From positions 20,929,001 to 20,993,000 of the forward strand of contig OX424563.1 of the NCBI GenBank assembly GCA_949152475.1: 64,000 bases of DNA. The letters run 5' to 3'. The first letter of the stretch is position 1. Every line of letters starts with the position of its first letter. A program made the position numbers and the translations under genes. Under the pieces are notes generated by a model, which saw nothing but the letters and a program-made list of their open reading frames with translations, was not told the DNA's origin and did no database searches. Below, piece by piece: positions 11,870 to 23,978 of this stretch. This DNA comes from Terebella lapidaria (lineage: Eukaryota; Annelida; Polychaeta; Terebellida; Terebellidae).

Positions 11870-12600
11870 TTACTTTTTATGCCCTCCTCTAGCGTTGTAT
11901 AAGTCACGGGTACGACGAGGCATACTAGAAACTAGGTTTGAGAGTTTTTGAGCAGGAATATCTCGCAAACAGTCAAGTATTGCTTGGGTCAGATCAGCTA
12001 CACTTGTTGGGGGGTTGTTCAGTTTGTTCAACGCCTGAGAGATTTCCGACCACAGGTTCTTGATCGGGTACATATCTGGTGACATCGCAGGCCATGCCAT
12101 GTGCTGGAGCATTGTCGTCTTGGAGGAAGAAATTTGTCTGGAAGTGTCTCCGTGCAAATGGAAGCATTTCGGTTTCCAAGACGTGAATATACTGGTGCTG
12201 TATATTCACTGTATATATGTTCCTCTCCAGCACGTGCAGGTCCGACTTGTCACCACAAAGGATGGCGCCCCACACAGTGACTCCACCACCGCCAGTTCGC
12301 ACCCTAGGAATCACACAATCATCCTGGAGGGCCTCATGGTTCAGTCTGCAGACTCGGACATGGCCATCTTGTCGATGAAGCAGGAATCTGGATTCGTCAC
12401 TGAAAACCACATGTTCTCAGTGACTAACAGGCCAGTTCAGGTGGTCAGGTGCCCATGTAAACTGTGCCTGTCAGTGTCGTCTTTGTAGCAGAAAATCGTC
12501 TGGCGAAATACTCACTTTCAGAAAGCGGTAGTTCACCAAAAGACTCGTCACAGGTATGGACGATGAATCTGACGCTGACGACGCCGATGGACGACGGACG
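11870..12600 (-). pseudogene. Tc1-like transposase relic, copy 3
   Basis: Starts with MVFSDESRFLLHRQDGHV and runs through GGGGVTVWGAI and FLQDDNAPAH. A deletion removes about 50 bases that copies 1 and 2 have, shifting the frame. The continuation, MSPDMYPIKNLW through RDLYNARGGHKK, is in the neighbouring frame, and its E-to-K change falls in the third catalytic motif. A short extra piece near 12200-12222 inserts residues after the VLERN segment. The G-run that disturbs copies 1 and 2 is only six bases here (12008-12013). Confidence 0.85.
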
Positions 12601-12616
12601 CAACGCCATGCCAATA

Positions 12617-12643
12617 GGTTATCCGACCATAGGTCCGGTAACC
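12617..12643. repeat. 27-bp imperfect palindrome, second copy
   Basis: Same structure as 2013-2039, with one further mismatch in the left arm. It lies at the same distance beyond the Tc1-like relic. Confidence 0.55.
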
Positions 12644-13124
12644 TAAAAAGTGTGTTGTTCATGGTCGTGTTATAATTTATGGTGTTTCAATTTATTGCAT
12701 TACTCTGATTTTCAGATGCATAAACTGATTCGCTAAGAGTTTGTTCTCCGGATTGCGAATGCAAACTGGAATAATGAGATTTTGAATCTGAGGTACATCT
12801 ACGTGATGTTTTCGTGCTTGTTTCCGAACTATAACAAAAAGACAGTGTGATGATGAGAGTTTCATGAGCTTGAAACTGAATATAAAATCACGTGTGCAGC
12901 AAGGATACAGTTCGAATGCGGGACTGGATAAAAGGTTCCTTGACCGAAATCGCAGGTTTTCAAAGTGTTAGTGCTAAATGGATTAGACAAAACAACGCCA
13001 GATCAAATGAAGTCCCTCGATCACCTGGCCTTAATCAACATCACAGCGTTGTAAAATAAGTACATTCTGCTACTAATCTATTGCAGATATATTCATTGCA
13101 TGTAACCAACATGATTTTTGTAGT

Positions 13125-13394
13125 CTAGATTAGGTGATGATTTAGTTCTCCGATTACTTGATTAACAATATCCGGCCTTTCTCTGCTTTGACCATTTGTC
13201 TTGCTTTGTGTTCGAACAAATTCTATTTCCCCCAACAGGAAACTCAGAGGACAGCCTGCTCGTGTAACGAGGGCATAATTGGGTTTATTTGCCATGGTGA
13301 CTGAGCCACTTTTCCTATACGTATACATGTAAGGTGACTGCCGTTGACTTGTACAGTGCGCATAAGGCACAACATTTGGTGCTACACGTTTCAA
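13125..13394 (-). other. Repeated small reading frame, copy 3
   Basis: Open 89-codon copy. It lies about 120 bases left of the 5.4-kb TIR insertion. Differs from the others at several residues, including FLLGEIEF. Confidence 0.35.
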
Positions 13395-14501
13395 GTACCA
13401 ATTCCAAATTGAAATTGCACCGGTGATATCAATGATTCACCGTATCACCATTTCTTAATTTCAGTTTTCATTTGTTGTGCATCTCTTAGTGTTAGAGTGC
13501 CGCTCTTTCTGCATGTCGTCAGCCTAAAGCAAAAAGTGCGTAACTCATTTTTTGGGGGGTTTGAGATTTTGTTACCAAAGTAATCTCCAAACAATGTTCC
13601 CTTCCCCACGTAAGTTCCAGTTCGAATTATTATGGTTTTATGGAGATATAAGCTTCAAACCATATTGCCTAAGTTGATACAGACTTACGCCATTTTGTTG
13701 CATGAGTTACGTAATTGTAATTCCAGTGTGAATTCTGGCATGTCCAAGTGCTTGTGTATGAGTTAGGCAGAGAAAATATGTTGTCAGAAGCGTTGTGTAT
13801 GGAAGTATTTGACTTCAACTACAAACTATATGATTTCTGCAACACTAGACGAACACACAACCTTTTATTGTCATTTTTTGTTGGCTCGGATCTTAGCATT
13901 AGGCGTTTGTATTAAGAAATTATACAGACAGAGTGTTCATTCTCCATGAGCGTTTGTATTCAGGTACTTATATATGTATCATCATCCTCAGTCTGAGACA
14001 TTATTATTCGGTTATGAAAACAGTTTTGGGCCTCGTAATAGTATATTGTAGGGTTAGTAGTAAAGGGCCTATGTGTAGTGTCGCTGCGACAGAGACATCA
14101 CTGATCTAAAACACTTGGTATTGGTTATATTATCACGGGGGTAATCTTGGTGGTAGTAAAAGTCGATTGTGGTTGGAAAAAGTCGAAAAATGGTTGTAAA
14201 AGTCGTGTTTACACAATTTCGAAGTAAGGCATGATGTAAACAAGCTGGAAGATTGAAACGCACACAAGGTACACATTTAAACAAAACCGAAAAGGTCTCG
14301 CAATATGGGGATATATATAATTAAAGACCTAGTAGCATGCCGATGAAAGTGCTTTTCATTTAGTCTATTATGAATAGTTTTCAATAAATTCGAACGAATT
14401 TTACAAATACAATCAATGGGTTTCGAGATATTGAACCAAATAGGCACTCCTTCCGTAAATTCCCGAAGATTTTGATCCTGATTTCAGTGTGGGTCACGTG
14501 G

Positions 14502-14844
14502 TTGGTGACGTCAGTTGAGGCAGACCTGAAAGTACATGTAGCCAGCAAGGTAAACTCCATGTCGTATATTCATTCCCCTGATGTATGTTTGACAATTCAA
14601 GTGACGGGGTGAGATGGCAGAAATACGGCATTTCTTGTCTTGATATTTAGAATCAGCACTATTTATTCACCCAGAACGGAGGTTTGTTGAACTGCAAGAT
14701 TTCCAGTATTTGCTGGTTTTTGCGTGTTTTCTGTTGAATCGCATGCATTTTGAAGTGATTTTCCGTCTTTGAGCTGGCCACCAAATTACGTATTTTACGT
14801 TTTCGGCAAGCCATCAAAGCACATTCTGCCTCAACTGACGTCAC
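14502..14844. repeat. 20-bp perfect inverted repeat pair
   Basis: 'gtgacgtcagttgaggcaga' near 14502-14521 and its exact reverse complement near 14825-14844 lie about 300 bases apart. An 83-codon minus-strand frame (14659-14910) spans the right arm. I do not recognise it. The pair contains CRE-like 'tgacgtca' on both sides. Confidence 0.5.
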
Positions 14845-15082
14845 GATTACGGAAATTGCCGAAGCTATTTCTTTCATCGGCTGGAGAAGGCGATTGTAAT
14901 ACTGGCTCAATATGCCCCATTATATGTCGATGTTATTAGTTACCAATTAACGCGAACACCTTTTTTATCACCAAATGTCCATAATGTTTTGATGTGAACA
15001 GGAAAAAAACCATATAATGGTACCTTGCTACTATGACTTTAATATTTCTGACACTCAAGGAACGTCATAGGTCCTGTAGTTA

Positions 15083-16390
15083 GGGGCCAGTCATTATTTA
15101 TCAGGTGGGGTTGGGGGATAAAAACTTAGGGTTAGAGGTTGGGTCATACTTTCATTTTTAATGGACTGGGGGGTCGAAGTTTGAAATTTAGTTAATTTGA
15201 GAACATCTGTATGTTGGAATAGTGAATTAGGTGAAAACAATCCACTCAACATTGACTGATGGTTCATTGGTGTATACAACAGAATCCATCCTTTTGTCAC
15301 GTTATCAGTGAAACTATAGTTCCGCTGAAATTTGATCCTAGAAAGGACCGTCCAGAAACACCCATAATCAGGAAATGTCGTGATACATGTGGATCGGCAA
15401 CCGCTCATCACCCCTAGACTGAAAAATAGTCACCAAGGATCAACTATGGACCTTTAGTAGAACACAGCAGCACTGCAGCCGGGATGATCAACATGCAGGG
15501 CACCGTCATAAACTAACAATGGATCCACTCAACACGTTGCCAACACAGGAACCCCGGCCACAGAAGATAATCCTCGATGAGCTCAGGACTGTCCTGGACC
15601 GCCATGAACAAAACATGGACCTTTCCACCCAGGATTGCAAAATACTCCTGGATCGCTTTCTTGGTGGCCATGGGGTCCAGTTAGTCTGTAAGGAAGAAAT
15701 AAGATTCATGGATTTTTTCATTCCTCCAACAAATGTCAGAGTCAATGAATGAACGGAATGACCTTCAACCCAGTTCTCGAGTGTTTAAAGAGAGATTGTA
15801 AACGTCGGGTTTGGAGTGAAAGAAAAAAGATTCCAGTATTCTGGGGAATGTGATCCTAGACATAGATGTCTTGGGGTGTTTTGTTTTTTTGCCCTCAGCC
15901 TTTTTGTTTTTTGCCCAATCAGAGGCTGTCAATACCATACCGATATATTAGGCCCACAAATAATAATTGAATCAGTTGCAATGGCATTCACACTTGCATT
16001 CACACTTGAATGGACATGGTGGACGCGCGAAGACCACAAATTCAAAATATCCACCGACGTTATAGTATAAAAAAATTTGCGACAAAAGTCACAATTGTTT
16101 CATAGAAAATGTGAATGAAGTGTAAAAACTGCATTCCAGTATCATATATATATATATTATGCTACTGACTCCTTATAATTGTCATCAAATTTTGCATTAT
16201 GGCCTTGTATATGTACATGGGGATGGGGAGGGGTCACATTTTCATTTGGTGGGGAGGGGGGGGGGATGTCATGCATTGTTTTTCAATATCGGTGTAGGGG
16301 GGGGGGGGGTCAAACTTTGAAAACTCATTTCTGGGAAAATCCTTCCAACCCCCCCCCCCCCCCCCCACTCGATTACTAATGACCGGCTCC
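15083..16390. mobile_element. 1.3-kb TTA-flanked TIR element
   Basis: The left end 'ggggccagtcattattta' and the reverse complement of the right end, 'ggagccggtcattagtaa', are inverted and followed by G-rich tracts. TTA is present at 15080-15082 and 16391-16393. This is the pattern of PIF/Harbinger-type elements. A 77-codon frame at 15519-15752 (MDPLNTLPTQEPRPQK...) has no recognised relatives and is too short for a transposase. Long G and C runs lie near 16255-16310 and 16351-16368. It splits the hAT-related sequence to its right. Confidence 0.7.
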
Positions 16391-16450
16391 TTATCTCAAA
16401 ACAATTCGCCTAAGGTACCCACCTTGTTCGGACGCTTCTTCTTCTATGGT

Positions 16451-16665
16451 GCATAGTACCTGTGACGTCAGCAGAAGGTGAGCGATCTTTTTCAGTCTTG
16501 AGATTAATAAAATCTCACTTCAGAAGCAGGAAGACAGACACTCATTTGTCAGCACTTACACTGATGAAAATTCATTATGGAATTTCTGTCGATGTTGACG
16601 ACATCGCCCAAGCATTTGTTATGTCACATCCTCGGCGACTATTTCAGAGCAACATATTGACATAG
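16451..16665 (+). pseudogene. hAT transposase C-terminal fragment
   Basis: The plus strand reads SAEGERSFSVLRLIKSHFRS and then LSALTLMKIHYGI, which is the hATC dimerisation region at the C-terminus of hAT-family transposases (SAERSFS...LRxIKxxLR...RLxxLxLxxIH). It ends in a stop at 16663-16665. The N-terminal and catalytic parts are not found nearby, and a TTA element lies immediately upstream. 'ggatccgcccctg' at about 17223-17235 resembles the right terminal repeat of hAT-like elements (inverted, CAGGGGCGGATCC) and may be the matching end. Confidence 0.7.
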
Positions 16666-17222
16666 TAGGCCGATAAAATTTTTGGATTTTGAGTTTTGGT
16701 TGTGCACTTCAGTTTGATTGCATACATATATACATACAGCTACTTGAAAACTCTCGAATTTTTCTTCAGTTGAAAATACCCATGATGCTCCCTTGATTTT
16801 GTGAAAAATGGAATATTATTCTTTCTTTAGTCTTTACTATTCGGTGATCCTTGGTGCACAAAAATAGTGCGATGTGCAGTACTTTATCCTAGTGTACTGC
16901 ATAAATTCTTTGGCCTAGCCTAAAACAAAATGAATTCTGAGCCAGGAGAACCCTAGAATGTAAGTGGATACATGTCTTGGGCTTGTGGGGTCCCAGACCC
17001 AACGCTAATTTTTTCGACCCCAAATAACAAAAACTATCCAACTATACACAATATATATGTCTTGGATCTGGGGTCAGACATGCCATCAGTCCTGTTGAAT
17101 ACTGTTGATTTTGAACTTGTGGCTTCACTTTCGAGTTGGGTGTGAAATTTCTCCGAATTTTCATGGGCTACATGACCGGACTCTCAGACCGGAAGGGTCT
17201 GGACCCCCCTTCAAAAATTCCC

Positions 17223-17235
17223 GGATCCGCCCCTG
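17223..17235. repeat. hAT-like terminal sequence
   Basis: 'ggatccgcccctg' is the reverse complement of CAGGGGCGGATCC. The same word, or a close variant, ends the C-tract stretch in the array units (near 4475, 10108, 19820, 22545, 26758), and a related form starts near 35238. No matching left end was found for any of them. Confidence 0.4.
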
Positions 17236-19582
17236 CAACTGTCCAAAACAGGTTAAAACAATATTAAAACCCTCGTCAAACCTTCAAAATGTGATGATGT
17301 TTTTCATGATTGTCTTATGATTGTCTTCACTGGTGCGCTGCATGTACCCCGCTGCATGTAGTTGACTGGTTTCCATGACGATATCATGAAACTTTTCACA
17401 ATGAGCTTCGGGAGAAAACACCGACTTTACAACCATTGAAAACACATGTGCTGGCATACAGTAACATCGACTTCACTGGATAGATCGACACTTTCCACAT
17501 AATAGAATACTCGGAAAAGTAGCAGTGATATTATGAACATCATTGTTCCCGCAGGTCCTCGCTAGCATTTGCATGGGGAAGGGAGGAGTGGGAAGGGGGG
17601 GGGGGGATCCGATGCGGGAACTGAAAAAAATACAGTCTGGAGGTGTGGGCTTCGCTTGCGGGACTCAAAAGCTTATAATGGTCTCATATTAGCTGATCCC
17701 TCTCACATGTGAAGCATTATATCCATTGAATTGTTAGCATGTCTGGCTGTATGACTGACATATACCTCCAGGGCGGGATAGGGGGTACATTCCACATTAT
17801 TCGTGCAGGTCGTAGTCGATTTCCCATTTAAAACAATAGGTGTCACTCTTCATGTATAATAACTGTACTTCAAAATACAACAATTATTACAACAGAGTGT
17901 TGATGTCTGTAGATTCTAAACTATCAGTAAAAGAAATAGATTTTGGAAGTCACTCAATTCACATGACACGGTTCTGGAGAATGATTTGATGGGGAATAAT
18001 AAGTAACTTCATCTTGGAGTCAAACATCAATTATCTACCGAATTTCAAACATATATCGTGAAAATAGAAAAAGCTGGCAATCTACACCAATGTTAGACTT
18101 CAGCCCATAACGGGATCTCAGAGATATCAGCATATTTCGCTATTTGTTTGTATTCACATCAACCAGAATCGTAAAATGGTTTAAATGAATTAGAAAAATC
18201 AGAACATAATATCGATGAATAACATTGACGGAGTTGAAAACATTTCAACTGCACTTACATATTTGGGGCAAGGGATGTTCGGACATGGGTTATAAACGGT
18301 CCTCCAAGACAGAAAACCTGGTTCACTGTCAATCATTCATAACACCTCCGCATATACTCCAATAGGTGCTCACTCCAACATAGTTCTTTCACTGCATACG
18401 TACTCTCGTTAAAAAATGGCAGGACACAATTTTCCACAATTAGGCCCTATAGGTTATGTTGTGAGAAAAGATTCACTGCGTTGACCTCGATGGCACATAT
18501 CTGTCGTGCCTTGCAAGTGGGCCTTCAGTAAGCAAATAAAGTATCAGAATTCCTTAAATTAAATAATAATGGCATATTAGTGATGATTTATTGTATTTTA
18601 TTGTACAATTAAACTGTCTAACATTCATTAAGCTATAATAACACCTGCGTATCTCAGTGCAAATAAATGCGTAACTCACACGGGTGTCATGCAATTATTG
18701 CGTAAGTCATGTGTACCCTACTTCAACAATCATTTAATGAAAATTTGGTACTCCACAATACTTTGAATGATATTTGTTTATATTCGGTAGAGTATCACCC
18801 CCGGATCCATTTTAAACAAGTGTTAAGCAGTTTTTATTGATTTACTCGAAACAGCAAAAATTGAGTTACGCAATTTTTGCTTTAGGCTGACGATATTATT
18901 GTAGGAATGTTGTGTCTAGTTTCATTAATATAACTACAATTGTGGCTATTATTAGAGTGTAATAGGTCGTTGTTAAAAGAATTATGTATAATGAGATACT
19001 CGCGTCATTGTAGTTTTTTTTGTATGTTTGAAAAAAGCATCATTCATTAAGCCTGTTTATCCACAGATTCATAATAATGTGACTGGAAGCTGCCAAAATT
19101 TTGCATACTTCCAAGTACTTACAAATTTTAGTAGTAATCTTGACCTTTGCCATTAAAAATTCATTCAACGCATGACATTTCACCGGGATAAGAGTATCAC
19201 AAATCCTACAGGCGTGAGAGGCTTCCGTAAGATGGGAAAATTGCGGGGCATTGCTTACCCCGTGAGTGATGTGTCAGCAGACGGGTAATTGGAGGTGAAT
19301 TGTGTTAACCTTAATGTGAGTGGGAAACTGAGTATGTCCTGCAGATATAAGACATGCAGGTCATTGGGGGCTATACTCTTCCAGAGCCGAGGCATATAAA
19401 CTATAAAAAAAGTTCCATGAAAAGATATGAATAGATAAATGATTGAACAGTGTTTATTTATAGAATGTCTTTGCTGTCAGCATGTCCAAATGAAGAAAGG
19501 ATACATGTAATATGGGTGTACAGATCCGTTCATAATGTAGATTTTCAGGTTAGTATTTCAGATATATGTGTGAAACAATAAC

Positions 19583-19621
19583 GTATATGCTCCGGGAGAA
19601 TATATCTCCCGGAGCATATAC
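19583..19621. repeat. Perfect 17-bp inverted repeat
   Basis: Arms beginning 'gtatatgctccgggaga' are exact reverse complements around 'atata'. This is the best preserved copy of the inverted repeat found in each array unit. Confidence 0.75.
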
Positions 19622-20939
19622 AGTATTATTTCATGATGTATGCTTATTCATTCTACTTAAACCTATCAAGGCCATAGCGAGATGCCGTCCTCGTGTTTAT
19701 TTTTTTCAAGTCAGTTCAAATCTAATGGAAAATAATCCATTCGATGATATGAATTTGAATAATGAATTTGATGATCCATGAAAACGACCCCCCACCCTCT
19801 TCCCCCATCCTACTGGTTCCCGGATCCGTTCCTGCTTACACCATCGAGCAATTACTTGAGTGGTTAGTATGCCGGTAAAAAACATTATCAGTAATTGATG
19901 CCTTCTAAGTCAACTGCAAAAAAATGTAACACTTCTGATGTATTTCTACAGATGTTTTTTCTCATTGTCCTTTATGGGAAGCACCTCATCAGAACATCAA
20001 AAATATTAGAAACAATATAAAACACTATGAGTGGTCTGTAAATAGGAAAGCGATGTATCATGTAATGATCTCGAGTGGTGTTTCAATACGCTGATGTTTT
20101 ACAAACGGACGAACATTTTTTGTTAATCATCCACCTCAATAAATCCGGCGAAATATATTATTTGAGTCCCTTGAATTATTTGAAGCCTTCCATGGCTTTG
20201 AAACCTCAAATAATCTCGAATAAAACTTGAATAAAACTAATGGACACCTTGAATAAAAAAAATGACTCCCATACACATTCAGTATGATATTCAGACATTA
20301 TCTTGGCGTGTTTGAAGTATCGATACTCAGTGCACGGGGCATTTGAAATCAAGCAGGGTGCAAAGTTGTTTGAGGTGTGTAAAATGTATCAACACATCTG
20401 TGACTGTGCAGTTTGCACCATGGAGTAGTGTATATAAAAGTCATCAATGGATAAGTATATCAATTGGTGCCGTTGATACAATACAATAACAATATAATGG
20501 ACATCCCTGATATCTATAAAAAGAAAGCTCTCTGAATACTCGGATATTGTAATTGCTTATATCATGGGCACTGGAGGGGCAAAAACCATATTCCAAAAAA
20601 AACAAACTTGAGAATAATAATGGGAACTCAGCCATGAAGTCGAAAACCAGTTACTAGGACGTGTGGTCCCCCCCCCCCTTACCTCATCTCTTGTATATCT
20701 CCTCATTGTGCAAAAAAGTTAAGTGTATACATTTTATTTGCTGATCAGACACTTGTCACTATCACAAGTGGGAATAATATTGAAGTTCGTCAATAATTAT
20801 AGAGCAAAGTAAATCAATGTCTCGTCTCCATCGTTCAACCGGCCTTAATCTACATCACAACGTTATATAACAAGTGTATTCGGCAACTAATCTGTTGCAG
20901 ATACAATCTTTGCATGTAACCAATATGATTTTTGTAGTT

Positions 20940-21215
20940 TAGATTAGGTGATGATTTAGTTCTCCCATTACTTGGTTAACAATATCCGGCCTCTCTCCGC
21001 TTTGACCATTTGTCTCGCTTCATGTTCGAACAAATTCTATTTCCCCCAACAGGAAACTCAGAGGACAGCCTGCTCGTGTAACGAGGGCATAATTGGGTTC
21101 ATTTGCCATGGTGAATGAGCCACCTTTCCTATACGTATACATGTTAGGTGACTGCCGTTGACTTGTACAGTGCGCATAAGGCACAACAATTGGTGCTACA
21201 CGTTTCAGGTACCAA
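20940..21215 (-). pseudogene. Repeated small reading frame, copy 4 (broken)
   Basis: Same block in unit 4. A CAA codon has become TGA just after EIEFVRT, so the frame is interrupted. Otherwise it is colinear with the other four copies. Confidence 0.4.
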
Positions 21216-22016
21216 TTCCAAATTGAAATTGCACCGGTGATATCATTGATTCACCGTATCACCATTTCTTAATTTCAGTTTTCATTTCTTGTGCATCTCT
21301 CCCTGTTGGAGTGCCGCACTTTTTGCATATTATTGTAGGACTCGGGAATGCTGTGTCTAGTTTCATTAATACAAGAACAATTGTGGCTATTATTGAAGTG
21401 TAATAGGTCGCTATTAAAAGAATTATGTATAATGAGATACTCGCATCATTGTATTCTTATACATATTGTATTCTTGTATATTGCATCATTGTATTCTTAT
21501 ATATATCCTTTTGTGTATTTGAAAAAAAACATCATTCAGTAAACCTGTTAATCCACTGATTCATATAATAATGCCATTCGCCATTAAGAATTCATTCACC
21601 GTGTGACATTTCACCGGGATAAGAGTATCACAAATCCCACAGGCGTGAGAGACTTCCCTAAGATGGAGAAATTGCAGGGACATTGCTTACCCTGTGAGTA
21701 ATGTGTCAGCAGACGGGTAATTGGAGGTGAATTATGGTAATCTTAATGTGAGTGGGAAACGGAGTATGTCCTACAGATATAAGGCGTGCAGGTCATTGGG
21801 GGCTATACTTTTCCAAAGTCGAGGCATATAAACTATAAAGAAGAGTTTTATGAAAAGATATGAATAGATAAAAGATTGAGCAGTGTATACTTATAGAATG
21901 TCTTTGATGTCAGCATGTCCAAATGAAGAAAGCATACATGTAATATGGGTGTACAGATCCATTCATAATGTAGATTTTTTAGGTTAATATTCCAGATGTG
22001 TGAAATAATAACGTAT

Positions 22017-22320
22017 ATTATACCTCATGTAAGAATCACGCTCTGTGATTGGTTAATACACGTGAAGTAAGGCGCTCTGCTGGAGCAGACCGCAATAAAC
22101 GATATACTAACCGGTTGGTAATTTGATATACTAACCGGCATGACGTTTTATCGAATCAGACATTCGGTATAATATAATAAATACAACCCTGTATGTATAT
22201 TGGTACCACGGATTATTCCCCTCATGAGACATTACCACCCTCGGCTAATGCCTCGGGCAGTAATCTCTCCCACGGGGCATAATCCGCTGTACCAGTATAC
22301 ATACAGGTTTGTATTTATAT
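22017..22320. mobile_element. ~300-bp insertion with long hairpin
   Basis: This splits the inverted repeat of unit 4. Its right half (about 22178-22318) folds on itself: 'ataaatacaaccctgtatg' pairs with a mirror copy ending 'tttgtatttat', and inside that 'attattcccc' pairs with 'ggggcataat', and 'ccctcgg' with 'cctcggg' regions. The left part, with 'gctctgtgattggttaat', is unpaired. It is probably one or two small non-autonomous elements. Confidence 0.6.
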
Positions 22321-23186
22321 AATGTTCAGGGAGAATATATCTCCCGGAGCATATACGTTATTATTTCATGATGCATGTTCATTATTTCTACTCAAACCTA
22401 TTAAGGCCATAGCGAGATGCCGTTCTCGTGTTTTTTCAAGGCAAAATCTGATAAAAACTAATCCATTCAATGAAATGAATTTGATTAATGAATTTGATGA
22501 CTCAAAAACAAGTGTCGACACCCCCACAAAGCTACTGGTCCTCGATCCGCCCCTGCTTACACCATAGAGCAATTACTTGAGTGGTTAGTATGCCGGGAAA
22601 AACATTATCAATAATTGATGTTTCTAAGTCAAATGCAAAAAATGTAACACTTCTGATGTATTCGTACAGATGTCTTTTCTTATTGCCCTCAATGTTAAGC
22701 ACCTCATAAGAACATCAAAAATATTGAAACACAATATAAAACACCATGAGTGGTCTGTAAATAGGAAAGCGATGTATCATGCAATAAGCTCGAGTGGTGT
22801 TTCAATACGCTGATATTTTACAAACGGACGAGCGTTTTTTTGGTAATCATCCACCTCAATTATACATCGGGCGAAAACGATTATTTGAATCCCTTTAATT
22901 ATTTGAAGCCTTCCATAATTTGAAGCCTTAAATAATCTCAATGCCCCACAGAAAACTGTTCTGGGCATATCAGCATTATACTCCGAAAATCCATCAAAAT
23001 TACGTACAAATGTGCTGTTTCTCACAAAACTTGAATAAAACTAATTGACTCCTTGAATAAAAAAAATGACCCCCATATAAATTCAGTATGATATTTAGAC
23101 ATCATCTTGGCGTATTTGAAATATCGATACTCAGTACACGGGGCATTCAAAATCAAGCAGGGTGCAAAGCTGTTTGAGGTGTGTAA

Positions 23187-23978
23187 AGCTAGAGTCACAC
23201 CAACCCCGGATCCACTACGGATCATGGCGGACTTTCCCGGACCAACACGAACTGAAACCGGGGTGATCCGGGATGAAATGACGTTTTTTTTTCAGTCAAA
23301 GGTCGTCCGACGGCAATCAAACGCAGGCCACCCCGGATAATCACGGCACCAAGAAGGATGACCCCGGATAAACACGGTATAACTACGGATTGCTTCCTAG
23401 ACCACCCCGGTGTTAGTACGATTGGTCCCGGAGCCTACACGGATCACCACGCACCATCCCATTTCACCCCGGACATGACACGGCCCGTCCCGGTTCATCC
23501 CGGCACAAAGACGGATCACCCCGGCACAATTACGGACAACCCCGGACCACCCCGGACTGTCCCGATCGTAGCCGATTGCTATGAAAAGGAGCGTATTTTG
23601 GGGTTGATGACCATTGTTTGCCTGACCTCAGACGAGATCCGGGGTGGTCCGTGTTGGTCCGTGGCAGTCTGTATTGTTCTTCAGGCCACGGAGCCACTAC
23701 GGTGCCAACACGGTACTTCCCGGACCGTCACGGTATAACTACGGTTCCAACACGGTTCGGCCCGATCTGACTTTTCACCACGAACCATCACGGACCATCA
23801 CGGCAATTTTAAACAGTTTAAAAACGCCGGGGTCACTCCCCGGATTGCCCAGGATCACCCTGACACACCCAGGACGTTCCCGGACCGTCCGGGACTGCTA
23901 CGGATTACTTCCCGGACCACCCCGGATTTAGGTCCGGGACAATCCGGGGCGATCCGGGGTCCCGGTGTGACTGTAGCT
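23187..23978. mobile_element. GC-rich 793-bp TAA-flanked element with CCGG/ACGG motifs
   Basis: The ends 'agctagagtcacacc' and the reverse complement of 'agctacagtcacacc' are inverted, with TAA on both sides (23184-23186 and 23979-23981). Units 3 and 5 show the empty site. This is a TTA/TAA-type (PIF/Harbinger-like) signature. The interior is far richer in G and C than its surroundings and is built from dozens of short phrases such as 'accccgga', 'tcccggacc', 'cacggat' and 'cacggta', spaced about 8-14 bases apart. They are mostly in one orientation up to the middle, with some reversed ones near 23640 and 23940. The frames inside are repeat-driven, with no recognisable protein. Confidence 0.75.

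Larger units (their letters stand above)
13517..18892. mobile_element. 5.4-kb TIR-bounded insertion with subterminal repeats
   Basis: The left end 'cgtcagcctaaagcaaaaa' and its reverse complement at the right end form ~37-base inverted repeats with two or three mismatches. Units 4 and 5 have the empty site ('ctgcatattattgtagg', near 21325 and 25782). A motif close to TGCGTAACTCA recurs in both subterminal regions (near 13535, 13700, 13757 and 18664, 18696, 18862), as transposase-binding sites often do. No full transposase of its own is evident. A 1.3-kb TTA element and a hAT transposase tail lie inside. The target duplication is unclear (at most 'at'), so the superfamily is not assigned. Confidence 0.7.
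11870..20426. repeat. Array unit 3
   Basis: It contains a Tc1-like relic followed by the same 27-bp palindrome as unit 1. It then has a deletion that joins sequence matching unit 1 near 2415 directly to sequence matching about 3210. The marker block (13125-13394) is followed by a 5.4-kb insertion (13517-18892), after which the unit resumes with the conserved block, the perfect inverted repeat (19583-19621) and the C-tract. It ends by joining directly to unit 4 with no Tc1-like sequence. Confidence 0.75.

Noticed and set aside
15519-15752. 77-codon frame as a transposase
   Set aside because: Too short, no catalytic motifs, and lies inside a small non-autonomous TTA element.
23107-23931. Frames of 77-126 codons inside the GC-rich element
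   Set aside because: Driven by the repeated CCGG/ACGG phrases (proline/glycine/threonine-rich), overlapping in several frames, with no family match.
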